DNA of 64,000 bases, taken from NCBI GenBank assembly GCA_021806645.1, contig JAJZQX010000008.1, positions 62,001 to 126,000 of the forward strand, written 5' to 3'. A program made the translations under genes and the position numbers. Positions 36,644 through 44,493 of this stretch are shown here, in pieces (the stretch's first letter is position 1; every line of letters begins with the position of its first letter). This stretch comes from Myxococcales bacterium. GTDB taxonomy: Bacteria > Myxococcota > Myxococcia > Myxococcales > Anaeromyxobacteraceae. Under the pieces are notes generated by a model, which was given only the letters and a program-made list of their open reading frames with translations, had not been told where the DNA came from and made no database searches.

Positions 36644-37029
36644 TTGGGGCTCCCTTGCGGACTGGCGATCAGTTCGGAGTCGATCACTTCGTGCAGGTAG
36701 CGCGAGCCGACGAAGCCGGTCACCCGGGTCACCTCGCGCCCTTTCTTGAAGAAGAGGACGGTCGGCGTTCCCATGACGCCGAGCCGCGCCGCGTACTCGC
36801 GGGCCTCGCCGGCGTTCATCTCGGCGACCTTGACGTGACCCTGGTAGGCGGCGGCCAGGTCCATGATGACGGGCTCGAGCATGGCGCACGGCCCGCAGCC
36901 GGGGCTCCAGACGTCAAGGACCACCGGCAGGGTCGAGCGCGCCACCTCGGCGACGAAGTTCTCGTCATCCACGTGGACCGGCTGGACGCGCGGGGCCTTC
37001 GGGCCGAACAGCCTGTCGAACCATCCCAT
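36640..37029 (-). CDS. Thioredoxin
   Basis: A 129-residue thioredoxin with active site CGPC (C45, C48, in WSPGCGPCAM) and cis-Pro in MGTPTVLFFKKG. No signal peptide is evident, so it should be cytoplasmic, the electron donor to CcdA. The ATG at 37029 is preferred over an upstream in-frame start because GGGAG stands 7 bases before it. The first 20 residues (WFDRLFGPKAPRV) are an extra segment before the thioredoxin core. Confidence 0.92.
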   Translation of the reverse strand: MGWFDRLFGPKAPRVQPVHVDDENFVAEVARSTLPVVLDVWSPGCGPCAMLEPVIMDLAAAYQGHVKVAEMNAGEAREYAARLGVMGTPTVLFFKKGREVTRVTGFVGSRYLHEVIDSELIASPQGSPK

Positions 37030-37271
37030 CTCGCCGCTCCCGGGACGCCCCGCGGCGGTGGGCCGCATGCGTCATTCGTGGGTGAGAGCGCGGAGCCGGG
37101 CGGAGGGTTCAGGCAGGAGCCCGGCCGGCCTGATGGCTCCAGGTAGGCGTTCCCCGAACCCTCCCGCCCGGGAACGGCTCCCACCTTCGGGAGCGGCCGA
37201 CTGGCGCAACCCTCCAGGCACCGCCCGGAGGATGCCAGGCGGGCGCTACGATGCCGGTCTCGGAGGACACG

Positions 37272-37454
37272 ATGAGTGCCAACAAGACGGCAGGTATCGA
37301 CTTCTCGACGAAGGAGCTCCGCATCATGGTGCAGTCCCTGGGCAACTGCCTGGAGACTTGCCAGGTGCACGCCGAGAAGCCCGACGCACCGTGTGAGGAC
37401 TGTGACGCGGCGCGGAAGCTGAAGAGGAAGCTGGAGAAGCAGATCGCCGCCTGA
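37272..37454 (+). CDS. Small Cys-containing protein, unknown function
   Basis: A 60-residue cytoplasmic protein from the ATG at 37272, with GGAGGA directly upstream; an earlier in-frame start at 37251 has no ribosome-binding site. Four cysteines in two pairs, LGNCLETCQVH and APCEDCDAAR, followed by a basic helical tail (RKLKRKLEKQ), suggest a metal or redox site. I do not recognise the family. Fourteen bases before the 33-residue Cys-rich protein and divergent from the CcdA/thioredoxin set. Confidence 0.75.
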   Translation: MSANKTAGIDFSTKELRIMVQSLGNCLETCQVHAEKPDAPCEDCDAARKLKRKLEKQIAA

Positions 37455-37467
37455 GGAAGGACCAACC

Positions 37468-37569
37468 ATGAAGCTGCTGACGACGGTGAAGCAGGGCTGC
37501 TGCGCGCCCGAGAAGACGGCGCAGTGCTGTGCCAAGGCCTCCCGGCTGGTGTCGGGCTGCCACGACTGA
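37468..37569 (+). CDS. 33-residue Cys-rich microprotein
   Basis: ATG at 37468, stop TGA at 37567-37569, with GAGGAAGGA upstream. The product has five cysteines in 33 residues, as QGCCAPEK, AQCCAKAS and SGCHD. The two CC pairs and Lys/Ala spacing look like a small metal-binding (metallothionein-like) peptide. The start and ribosome-binding site are good, and a strong hairpin follows, so this is probably a real gene at the end of a two-gene unit. No family is recognised. Confidence 0.6.
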   Translation: MKLLTTVKQGCCAPEKTAQCCAKASRLVSGCHD

Positions 37570-37575
37570 AGCACC

Positions 37576-37599
37576 GCGGGGGCCCTCCGGGGCCTCCGC
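37576..37599 (+). terminator. Candidate terminator hairpin after the microprotein
   Basis: Arms GCGGGGGCCC (37576-37585) and GGGCCTCCGC (37590-37599) pair over ten positions with one G-T wobble, closed by a TCCG tetraloop. Only a short CCTTTCC follows, so a rho-independent role is likely but not certain. Confidence 0.5.
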
Positions 37600-37668
37600 A
37601 CCTTTCCAGACCGGCTCCTCCCGCTGGCCGGGCCACGCCCGGGCGGGAGGCCATTCCCAGGAGCCCGA

Positions 37669-38007
37669 ATGAGCGACCACGTCAGGGAGATCACCGAGGC
37701 GGACTACGAGCGCGAGGTGGTGGGCGCCGGCCAGCCGGTGGTGCTCGACTTCTTCTCCACCGAGTGCCCGCCCTGCGAGGCGCTCGCGCCCAAGTTCGAG
37801 GCGGTGGCCGGGCAGTTCGCCGGCAAGGTCCGCTTCCTCAAGGTCTTCCGCCAGGGCAATCGCGAGCTGGCCACCAGGCTGGGCGTGACCGGCAGTCCGA
37901 CGCTGATCTTCTTCGGCCCCGACGGTCGGGAGCGGGGCGAGCGGCTCGGCGGCGAGGAGATCAAGCGTACGGCCATCAAGGCGCAGGTCGAGGCGCTCAT
38001 CACGTGA
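37669..38007 (+). CDS. Thioredoxin with CPPC active site
   Basis: A 112-residue thioredoxin-family protein. The active site is C33-Pro-Pro-C36 (FFSTECPPCEAL), a less reducing variant than CGPC, with cis-Pro in TGSPTLIFF. No signal peptide. It is 13 bases before trxB, the obvious reductase partner. A CPPC site suggests a dedicated substrate rather than general thioredoxin. Confidence 0.9.
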   Translation: MSDHVREITEADYEREVVGAGQPVVLDFFSTECPPCEALAPKFEAVAGQFAGKVRFLKVFRQGNRELATRLGVTGSPTLIFFGPDGRERGERLGGEEIKRTAIKAQVEALIT

Positions 38008-38020
38008 CCTGGGGGAATCC

Positions 38021-38965
38021 ATGACCACCAAGTACGACCTCATCATCGTCGGCGCCGGGCCGGCCGGCCTGGCGGCCGCCATCTACGCGGCCCGGGCCAG
38101 GCTGCGGACGCTGGTCCTGGACGAGAGCGTCGCGGGGGGGCAGGTGAAGACCACCCACAAGGTCTCCAACTACCCGGGCTTTCCGGAGGACATCAAGGGG
38201 ACCGACCTCGCCAAGGCCTTCGCCACGCAGGCGGAGCGGTTTGGCGCCACCATCCGGCGCGCCATCGAGATCACCGCCCACGACTTCTCGGGCCCGGTGA
38301 AGACGATCGAGCTCGACGAGGAGGAGACGGTCGAGGCCCCGGCGGTCATCGTCGCCACGGGCGCCAGGCCGCGCGATCTCGGCATCCCGGGCGAGTCGAA
38401 GTACAAGGGGCGGGGCATCAGCTACTGCGCCACCTGCGACGGCGCCTACTTCGAGGGCAAGGACATCCACGTCATCGGCGGCGGCAACTCCGCGGTCGAG
38501 GAGTCGCTCTTCCTCACCAGGTTCGCGCGCTCGGTCACCATCATCCACCAGTTCGACCATTTCCAGGCCGAGGCCGCCACCACCGAGGAGGCCCTCCACA
38601 ACCCCAAGATCGAGGTCATCTGGGACTCGGAGCCGCGCGCCTTCACCGGCGAGGGGGGACTGCAGGCGCTCACCATCGAGAACGTCAAGACCCGGAAGAC
38701 GACCGACCTGAAGACCGACGGCGTCTTCGTCTTCATCGGCTACGTGCCGCGCACCGACCTGGTCAAGGGGGTCGTCGCGCTGAACAAGTGGGGGTACGTG
38801 GAGACCGCCGAGGACATGTCCACCCCGGTGCCCGGGCTCTACGTGGCCGGAGACATCCGCGCCAAGAGCTTCCGCCAGATCACCACCGCGGTCGCGGACG
38901 GGACCATCGCCGCCCTGGCGGCCCAGAAGTACGTGAAGCAGGCCGTGGCGAACGTCGCCGCCTGA
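38021..38965 (+). CDS. trxB: Thioredoxin reductase
   Basis: A 314-residue FAD/NADPH flavoprotein. FAD motif IIVGAGPAGLAAAIYAARA, redox pair CATC (C136, C139) in SYCATCDGAYF, NADPH motif VIGGGNSAVEESLFL, and GLYVAGDIRAKSFRQ at the C-terminus. It probably reduces the CPPC thioredoxin directly upstream. Full length. Confidence 0.94.
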   Translation: MTTKYDLIIVGAGPAGLAAAIYAARARLRTLVLDESVAGGQVKTTHKVSNYPGFPEDIKGTDLAKAFATQAERFGATIRRAIEITAHDFSGPVKTIELDEEETVEAPAVIVATGARPRDLGIPGESKYKGRGISYCATCDGAYFEGKDIHVIGGGNSAVEESLFLTRFARSVTIIHQFDHFQAEAATTEEALHNPKIEVIWDSEPRAFTGEGGLQALTIENVKTRKTTDLKTDGVFVFIGYVPRTDLVKGVVALNKWGYVETAEDMSTPVPGLYVAGDIRAKSFRQITTAVADGTIAALAAQKYVKQAVANVAA

Positions 38966-38994
38966 GCAGCGCGGGCGCCCGTGGCCGGCGGGTC

Positions 38995-39219
38995 TCAGCG
39001 CCGCCGGCAGGCCGGGCGGCGGCCGTTCCAGCCCGAGGCGCGGTGGACCGCCTCGATCAGCTCGGCCAGGCTGGCGACCGCCGCGGTGCAGCGCGGGCAG
39101 GCGGACAGGTGCAGCACGACGCGGGCGCGATCCAGGGCGCCCAGCTCCTCGTCGAGGTACTCCGAGAGCCGGACCCCGATCTCGTCGCAGCTGCAGTGCT
39201 CGAGCATGAGGCGGTTCAC
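38995..39219 (-). CDS. Small zinc-finger (zf-HC2, anti-sigma-like) protein
   Basis: A 74-residue protein with the zf-HC2 pattern: EHCSCDEIGVRLSEYLDEEL, then HLSACPRCTAAV, giving the His-x3-Cys-x2-Cys site. Such domains occur in ECF anti-sigma factors, but there is no transmembrane part and no sigma factor nearby, so the role is open. The GTG at 39219 is preferred because TGGAGGT lies 6 bases upstream; an ATG at 39207 is the alternative. The C-terminus is Arg-rich. Confidence 0.75.
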   Translation of the reverse strand: MNRLMLEHCSCDEIGVRLSEYLDEELGALDRARVVLHLSACPRCTAAVASLAELIEAVHRASGWNGRRPACRRR

Positions 39220-39245
39220 GGGGACCTCCAGGGGGCGGGGCCGCG

Positions 39246-39503
39246 TCAGGTCGGTTTCGAGGGCGATGGCCTGCCGATGATCAGGCCGACGATGGCCCCG
39301 GCCACCGAGGCGCTGCCGACGTTGGAGAGGATGGCGCACCCCCCGGTCCGGCAGCCGATGAGCTGGGCGTAGGCCCCGCCGACGACGGCCCCGACGGCAC
39401 CCAGCAGCAGGGTCCGCCAGCCGCCGTGGCGCAGCCAGGCGAGGAGGCGGTTGGTGGCACGGGTCTCGGGGACGGTTGGCTGCGGGGCTGGGTCGAGTGG
39501 CAT
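39246..39503 (-). CDS. DUF6132-type small membrane protein
   Basis: An 85-residue protein with a short N-terminal tail and two hydrophobic helices flanking the motif LIGCRTGGCAILSN, which I recognise as the conserved CxxGxC segment of DUF6132. Family members often sit beside thioredoxin or sulfide-oxidation genes. Function unknown; the two cysteines suggest redox or metal binding. It runs with the zinc-finger gene, 26 bases before it. Confidence 0.75.
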   Translation of the reverse strand: MPLDPAPQPTVPETRATNRLLAWLRHGGWRTLLLGAVGAVVGGAYAQLIGCRTGGCAILSNVGSASVAGAIVGLIIGRPSPSKPT

Positions 39504-39627
39504 CTGGACGCTCCGCCCGGTGTGAGCCTGGAGCCCCTTGGGCGGTTCGGCTTGCCGTGGGGCCGGGTGAGGGGGGATCCTTGGAACCCAGGGTGCCGCG
39601 GCGGGCTCTCACCGGGGGGAGCGGCGA

Positions 39628-40296
39628 ATGGTGACCGGAGACGATCAGGGCATGGGGCCGATTGGCCAGGCGGTCGCGGCCCGCTACGGGGCGCTGGCCA
39701 GCCAGACCGGCTCGCTCTCGTGTGGCGGTGCGCTCGAGCTGGCCGCGCCTAGCCCCGGGGAACGGCTCGTCGATCTCGGCTGCGGCCGGGGCGGCGACCT
39801 CTTCCGTGCCGCCGCCATGGTGGGACCGGCCGGGCACGCCACCGGCGTGGACGCCACGCCACGGATGGTGGAGGCGGCGCGCGAGCGGATCGCCGGGCTC
39901 GCCAACGCCTCCGTCGTCCAGGGGGACCTCGCCGCCGTGCCGCTGCCGGCCGCCTGCGCCGACGTGGTGGTCTCCAACTGCGCCATCAACCACGCCCCGG
40001 ACAAGGCGGCGGTCTATCGCGAGGTGGCCCGCCTGCTCGCCGCCGGCGGGCGCGTGGTGGTCTCGGACGTGGTCGCGGAGGCCGTCCTGCCCGAGTCGGT
40101 GCGGTCGGACCCGGCCGCTTGGGCCGCCTGCTACGGCGGCGCCGTCCCCGAGGCCGACTACCTGGCCGCCGTGGCCGCCGCCGGGCTCGCCGACATCCGC
40201 GTCATCAAGCGGACCGAGCCCTACGAGAAGGGCGGCGTCCGAGTCCTCAGCATCACCCTGGAGGCGCGCGCGCCGCGCCGCGCCATGGAGCAATAG
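39628..40296 (+). CDS. ArsM-like SAM-dependent methyltransferase
   Basis: A 222-residue class I methyltransferase. [13 protein letters not shown] is the SAM-binding motif, [20 protein letters not shown] and [16 protein letters not shown] closely resemble arsenite methyltransferases, as does the Cys in WAACYGGAV. The N-terminal Cys pair of ArsM is not clear, so arsenite as substrate is uncertain. GGGGGGAG precedes the ATG at 39628. The stop overlaps the radical SAM gene start by one base (TAGTG), so the two are probably made together. Confidence 0.82.
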   Translation: MVTGDDQGMGPIGQAVAARYGALASQTGSLSCGGALELAAPSPGERLVDLGCGRGGDLFRAAAMVGPAGHATGVDATPRMVEAARERIAGLANASVVQGDLAAVPLPAACADVVVSNCAINHAPDKAAVYREVARLLAAGGRVVVSDVVAEAVLPESVRSDPAAWAACYGGAVPEADYLAAVAAAGLADIRVIKRTEPYEKGGVRVLSITLEARAPRRAMEQ

Positions 40297-41648
40297 TGCA
40301 ACTGTCCCGACACGCCATCCTCGCCGATGTCCCTGGGCGCGACGAGGTCCTGCTGGTCCAGCCGCTCTCCGGCCAGGCCGCCCTGCTGCGGCGGGCCGAC
40401 GCCGCCGTGCTCCGCGCGCTGCCCGGCCCGCTTCCGGCCTCGCTGCCGGAGGCCACGCTGCGGCAGGCCGGCTTCGTGGTGGACGCGCCCGCCGACGACC
40501 AGGCCCTCCTCGACGGCGCGGTGGCCACCTGGCGCGCCGAGGCGGCGCAGACCCAGACGCAGCTCATCGTGGTGCCGACCTTCGGCTGCAACCTCGCCTG
40601 CACCTACTGCTACCAGGAGCTCTTCGATCCGGCCGGGGCAGGCCTGATCACGCCCAAGGCGATCGACGCCTTCTTCTCCTACGTGGACCGGCACCACCTG
40701 GGCGGCCCGCTCAAGCCCTACCTGACCATCTTCGGCGGCGAGCCGCTGCGCGACACGCCGGCCCACCACGATCGGATCGGCCGCTTCCTGGACGGCGCGC
40801 GGGCGCGCTCCATGAAGGTGGCGGTGGTCACCAACGGCCACGACCTGGTGGCCTTCGTGCCCACGCTGGCCGCCGGTCCGGTCAAGGAGGTCCAGGTCAC
40901 GCTGGATGGTCCGCGCTCGCTGCACGACGCCCGCCGTCCCCACAAGGACGGCTCGGGAACCTTCGACCGGATCGTCGCCGGGATCGACGCGCTGCTGGCG
41001 GCCGGCGTGCCGGTCAACCTGCGCGTGGTGGCCGACAAGGAGAACCTGCCGCACCTGCCCGAACTGGCGTCGTTCGCGGCCGCGCGCGGGTGGCTCGACC
41101 AGCCGGCGTCCCGCTTCAAGACGCAGATCGGGCGGAACTACGAACTCTTCGGCTGCGCCAGCCGGCAGGACCGCGGAGCCCTCTTCGACCGGGTCGAGCT
41201 CTGGGCCCGCTACCTCGAGCTCTGCGAAGCCCACCCCGAGCTGCGCCGCTTCCACGCGCCGCGCTTCCACGGGATCGGGCATCTCGCCTCGGCCGGCGAG
41301 CTGCCGCCGCCCAACTTCGACGCCTGCCCGGCCACCAAGAGCGAGTGGGCCTTCTCGCCCGACGGCGGCGTCTTCGGCTGCACCGCCACGGTGGGCCACC
41401 CGGCCCACCGGCTCGGCTCCTTCTTCCCGGAGGTGGCTCGCGACGAGGCCGCCATCGCACGGTGGAGCGGCCGCACCACGCTCGCGATGGCGGGCTGCCA
41501 GGGCTGCGCGCTGGCGCCGGTCTGCGGCGGTGGCTGCGGCGCGGTGGCCTGGCACCGGACCGGCTCGGCCCTGGATACCGACTGCCGGCCGGTGCGCGAA
41601 CTCTACGGCCTCGGAGCCCGGTTCTACGGACTCGGGGACGCTGCGTGA
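40296..41648 (+). CDS. Radical SAM/SPASM maturase-like enzyme
   Basis: A 450-residue radical SAM enzyme. The first 90 residues form a small domain (ILADVPGRDEVLLVQPLSG) typical of peptide-modifying members. The SAM cluster is C98-x3-C102-x2-C105 (FGCNLACTYCYQE), with LTIFGGEPL following. The SPASM region holds cysteines 344, 362, 401, 404, 410, 414 and 430, enough for two auxiliary clusters. The GTG at 40296 overlaps the methyltransferase stop, with GGAG 6 bases upstream. Family knowledge suggests maturation of a peptide or protein; no precursor peptide of a known type is adjacent. Confidence 0.88.
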   Translation: MQLSRHAILADVPGRDEVLLVQPLSGQAALLRRADAAVLRALPGPLPASLPEATLRQAGFVVDAPADDQALLDGAVATWRAEAAQTQTQLIVVPTFGCNLACTYCYQELFDPAGAGLITPKAIDAFFSYVDRHHLGGPLKPYLTIFGGEPLRDTPAHHDRIGRFLDGARARSMKVAVVTNGHDLVAFVPTLAAGPVKEVQVTLDGPRSLHDARRPHKDGSGTFDRIVAGIDALLAAGVPVNLRVVADKENLPHLPELASFAAARGWLDQPASRFKTQIGRNYELFGCASRQDRGALFDRVELWARYLELCEAHPELRRFHAPRFHGIGHLASAGELPPPNFDACPATKSEWAFSPDGGVFGCTATVGHPAHRLGSFFPEVARDEAAIARWSGRTTLAMAGCQGCALAPVCGGGCGAVAWHRTGSALDTDCRPVRELYGLGARFYGLGDAA

Positions 41649-41746
41649 CCGGACACCGGCACGGCTGCCTGGTCCGCGGGGAGGCGCTGACCCACCGGGC
41701 CGAGGCCTCAAGTCAGCGAGAAGGCGCCGCGGCGGACCGAGCGTGA
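41645..41746 (+). CDS. Coupled 33-residue small reading frame, unproven
   Basis: A GTG at 41645 overlaps the radical SAM stop as GTGA and opens a frame of 33 residues ending at 41746 (HGCLVRGEALTHRAEA in the middle). It is hydrophilic, with one cysteine and no recognisable family. The overlap geometry is the one used for coupled genes in this window, but a short frame in GC-rich DNA can arise by chance. It could be a substrate peptide for the enzyme upstream. Confidence 0.25.
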   Translation: MTGHRHGCLVRGEALTHRAEASSQREGAAADRA

Positions 41747-41767
41747 GCCCGGACCGCGACTGGTCGG

Positions 41768-41959
41768 CTACGGCTTGCGCACCGGGCAGGTGCTGAAGCC
41801 GAAGATCTTGTAGATCGGGCAGAAGCCGATGATTCCGGTCGCCAGCGGGACGAGGCCGATGTAGCCGAGCGGGGACTGCGGGCCGACGAACGCCAGGGAC
41901 AGGATCCCCAGGCCAAGAACGATGCGGATGGCGCGGTCGATGGTGCCTTCGTTGGTCAT
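41768..41959 (-). CDS. DUF2892 inner-membrane protein
   Basis: A 63-residue protein of the YgaP C-terminal/DUF2892 type: EGTIDRAIRIVLGLGIL, a second helix, then GIIGFCPIYKIFGFSTCPV with the two conserved cysteines. GGAGGA lies 7 bases before the ATG at 41959. Members are linked to sulfide and persulfide metabolism, which fits the surrounding thiol-redox genes. The 18-base C run lies 56 bases upstream of its start. Confidence 0.85.
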   Translation of the reverse strand: MTNEGTIDRAIRIVLGLGILSLAFVGPQSPLGYIGLVPLATGIIGFCPIYKIFGFSTCPVRKP

Positions 41960-42014
41960 TTGAACATCCTCCGTGCCCGGGAGAGCCGAAGGGGTCCTGA
42001 AAGGGTTCGTGGCA

Positions 42015-42032
42015 CCCCCCCCCCCCCCCCCC
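42015..42032. repeat. Homopolymeric tract of 18 C
   Basis: An uninterrupted run of 18 C on the plus strand (18 G on the minus), between the divergent DUF2892 and hybrid kinase genes. It is by far the longest homopolymer in the window. Such tracts slip during replication and can change promoter spacing; the G-rich strand could also fold into a quadruplex. Its length is also a known source of sequencing error. Confidence 0.9.
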
Positions 42033-42246
42033 TGTGGGCAACCATGGTCCGCGCGCCGGTGCCCGCCTGCTGGTCGCACTCAACCGTCGGGGAGCGGTCG
42101 CGCCGGCCGGCGGAGCGCCGGTCAGTTGGAGTGGCCCCAAGTGCCCAACGTCGTGGTGCACGGAAGGCGTATAAGGAGCGGTGTGCCGCTGGAGCTTCCG
42201 GTCGTGCAACCCGCGCCACCGACTCGCGCACCAAGAGATCCCCACC

Positions 42247-44358
42247 ATGTCCCCAACAATCCGCGATGCCGCCTTTCCCGGCCCGGCCTCGGGCACCACG
42301 GTGGCCCTCACCGAGGTTCGACGCCAGGAGACCTTGATGAAGACCGGGGCCCTGCAGAACGCGATCTTCAACAGCGCGAACTTCTCGAGCATCGCCACCG
42401 ACGAGAAGGGGGTCATCCAGATCTTCAACGTCGGCGCCGAGCGCATGCTCGGCTACACCGCCGCCGAGGTGATGAACAAGATCACCCCCGCCGACATCTC
42501 CGACCCGCAGGAGGTGATCGCGCGGGCCAAGGCGCTGAGCATGGAGCTGTCCACGCCCATCGCGCCGGGCTTCGAGGCCCTGGTCTTCAAGGCCTCGCGT
42601 GGCATCGAGGACATCTACGAGCTGACCTACATCCGCAAGGACGGCAGCCGCTTCGCCGCCATGGTGTCGGTCACGGCCCTGCGGGACGCGCACGGCGCCA
42701 TCATCGGCTACCTGCTGATCGGCACCGACAACACGGCGCGGAAGCAGGTCGAGGCCGAGCAGAAGGTGCTCGACCAGCGGCTGCGCGATCAGCAATTCTA
42801 CACGCGCTCGCTCATCGAGTCGAACATCGACGCCATCATGACCGCCGATCCGTCCGGCATCATCACCGACGTCAACCGGCAGATGGAGGCGCTCACCGGC
42901 TGCACCCGGGACGAGCTGATCGGTTCGCCGTTCAAGGACTACTTCACCGATCCGGAACGGGCCGAGATGAGCATCAAGCTGGTGCTGGGCAAGAAGAAGG
43001 TCACCGACTACGAGCTCACCGCGCGCGCCAGGGACGGCCGGGAGACGGTCGTCTCCTACAACGCGACCACCTTCCACAACCGGGAAGGGAAGCTGCAGGG
43101 CATGTTCGCGGCGGCCCGTGACATCACCGAGCGCAAGCGGCTCGACCGGGTGCTGCAGGAGAAGAACGCCGAGCTGGAGGCGGCGAAGCTGGTGGCGGAG
43201 AAGGCCAACCGGGCGAAGTCGGAGTTCCTCTCGAGCATGAGCCATGAGCTGCGCAGCCCGCTCAACGCCATCCTCGGGTTCGCCCAGCTGATGGAGACCG
43301 AGGCCCCGCCGCCGACGCCCACCCAGGCGGAGGGGATCACGCAGATCCTCCAGGCGGGCTGGCACCTGCTGAAGCTGATCGACGACATCCTCGACCTCGC
43401 CAAGGTCGAGTCCGGGCAGGTGCCGCTCTCGCGCGAGCCGGTGTCGCTGCTCGAGGTCATGAGCGAATGCCAGGCCATGATCGAGCCGCAGGCGCGACAG
43501 CGGGGGCTCCGGCTGACCTTCCCCGCGACCGCCCCTCCGGTCTTCGTCCATGCCGATCGGATCCGGGTGAAGCAGGTCCTCCTCAACCTGCTCTCCAACG
43601 CCGTCAAGTACAACGCCACGCAGGGCACCATCGAGGTCAGGTGGGTCGAGGCCAGGCCCGGGCGCATCCGGACCAGTATCCGGGACACCGGCGCGGGCCT
43701 CCGTCCCGAACAGATCGCGCAGCTCTTCCAGGCCTTCAATCGTCTCGGGCAGGAGGCCGGCGGCGAGGAGGGAACCGGCATCGGCCTGGTGGTGGCCAAG
43801 CAACTGGTCGAGCTGATGGGGGGCAGCATCGGCGTCGAGAGCACCGTCGGGGTGGGCAGCGTCTTCTGGTTCGAGCTCGACGCGACCGTCGAGCCACACC
43901 TGGCCACCGAGGTGGGTCACGCTGCCGACCTCGTCCAGTCGAAAGCGGACCGTGGCGGACGGCTCCACACCCTGCTCTACGTGGAGGACAACCCGGCCAA
44001 CATGAAGCTCATCGAGCAGATCATCGCGCGCCATCCCGACATCCGCCTGCTGACCGCGGTGGACGGGCTGTCCGGCGTCGAGCTGGCCCGCACCGCCAGG
44101 CCGGACGTGATCCTGATGGACATCAACCTGCCCGGCATCAGCGGCTTCGACGCCCTCGAGATCCTGCGTGACGACCCGGCCACGGCGCACATTCCGGTCA
44201 TGGCCCTAAGCGCCAACGCCATGCAGCGCGACATCGACAAGGGGCTGAAGGCGGGATTCCTCCGCTACATCCCCAAGCCCATCAAGGTCAACGAGTTCAT
44301 GGAGGCGCTCAACGTGGCGCTGGAGTTCGCGGGACGGGGGAAGAGTCCACGGAAGTGA
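42247..44358 (+). CDS. Hybrid sensor histidine kinase (PAS-PAS-HisKA-HATPase-REC)
   Basis: A 703-residue protein from the ATG at 42247. Two PAS domains (about residues 30-160 and 180-300, each beginning with an FNSANFSSIATDEKG- or SNIDAIMTADPSG-like segment), a short coiled coil, HisKA with H333 (SHELRSPLNAILGF), HATPase_c (NLLSNAVKYN, then GTGIGLVVAKQL), and a C-terminal receiver with D625 (ILMDINLPG). No transmembrane segment or signal peptide, so it senses a cytoplasmic cue through the PAS domains. There is no HPt domain or output domain, and no partner gene next to it. The upstream control region contains the C18 tract. Confidence 0.92.
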   Translation: MSPTIRDAAFPGPASGTTVALTEVRRQETLMKTGALQNAIFNSANFSSIATDEKGVIQIFNVGAERMLGYTAAEVMNKITPADISDPQEVIARAKALSMELSTPIAPGFEALVFKASRGIEDIYELTYIRKDGSRFAAMVSVTALRDAHGAIIGYLLIGTDNTARKQVEAEQKVLDQRLRDQQFYTRSLIESNIDAIMTADPSGIITDVNRQMEALTGCTRDELIGSPFKDYFTDPERAEMSIKLVLGKKKVTDYELTARARDGRETVVSYNATTFHNREGKLQGMFAAARDITERKRLDRVLQEKNAELEAAKLVAEKANRAKSEFLSSMSHELRSPLNAILGFAQLMETEAPPPTPTQAEGITQILQAGWHLLKLIDDILDLAKVESGQVPLSREPVSLLEVMSECQAMIEPQARQRGLRLTFPATAPPVFVHADRIRVKQVLLNLLSNAVKYNATQGTIEVRWVEARPGRIRTSIRDTGAGLRPEQIAQLFQAFNRLGQEAGGEEGTGIGLVVAKQLVELMGGSIGVESTVGVGSVFWFELDATVEPHLATEVGHAADLVQSKADRGGRLHTLLYVEDNPANMKLIEQIIARHPDIRLLTAVDGLSGVELARTARPDVILMDINLPGISGFDALEILRDDPATAHIPVMALSANAMQRDIDKGLKAGFLRYIPKPIKVNEFMEALNVALEFAGRGKSPRK

Positions 44359-44417
44359 CGAGGGGCGACGCGCCGCCGGAGAGGCGGGCCTTGACCTGGC
44401 CACCCGCGACAAACCGC

Positions 44418-44468
44418 TTGACCGCCGCCGCGACCCGTCGGTATCACGATGTCCTACGTCGTGCTACC
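44418..44468 (+). promoter_or_regulatory. Promoter and candidate NikR operator of the nik operon
   Basis: TTGACC (44418-44423) and TATCAC (44442-44447) are 18 bases apart, a plausible sigma70 promoter. Over the -10 lies an inverted repeat, CGGTATCACGA (44439-44449) and TCGTGCTACCG (44459-44469), with one mismatch in the arms. Its inner half-sites GTATCAC and GTGCTAC are separated by 13 bases, the 7-13-7 geometry described for NikR sites in deltaproteobacteria. nikR is the last gene of the operon. Confidence 0.6.
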
Positions 44469-44493
44469 GCGCCCCGGCGCCGGGAGGACCACC

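Noticed and set aside
37177-37194. Hairpin GCTCCC/GGGAGC between the divergent thiol genes
   Set aside because: Six pairs only, no T tract on either side and upstream of both genes; too weak to call a terminator or operator.
44449-44493. ATG at 44449 as start of nikL
   Set aside because: It lies in the predicted promoter/operator, has no ribosome-binding site and would spoil the signal peptide; GTG 44494 has GGGAGGA upstream.
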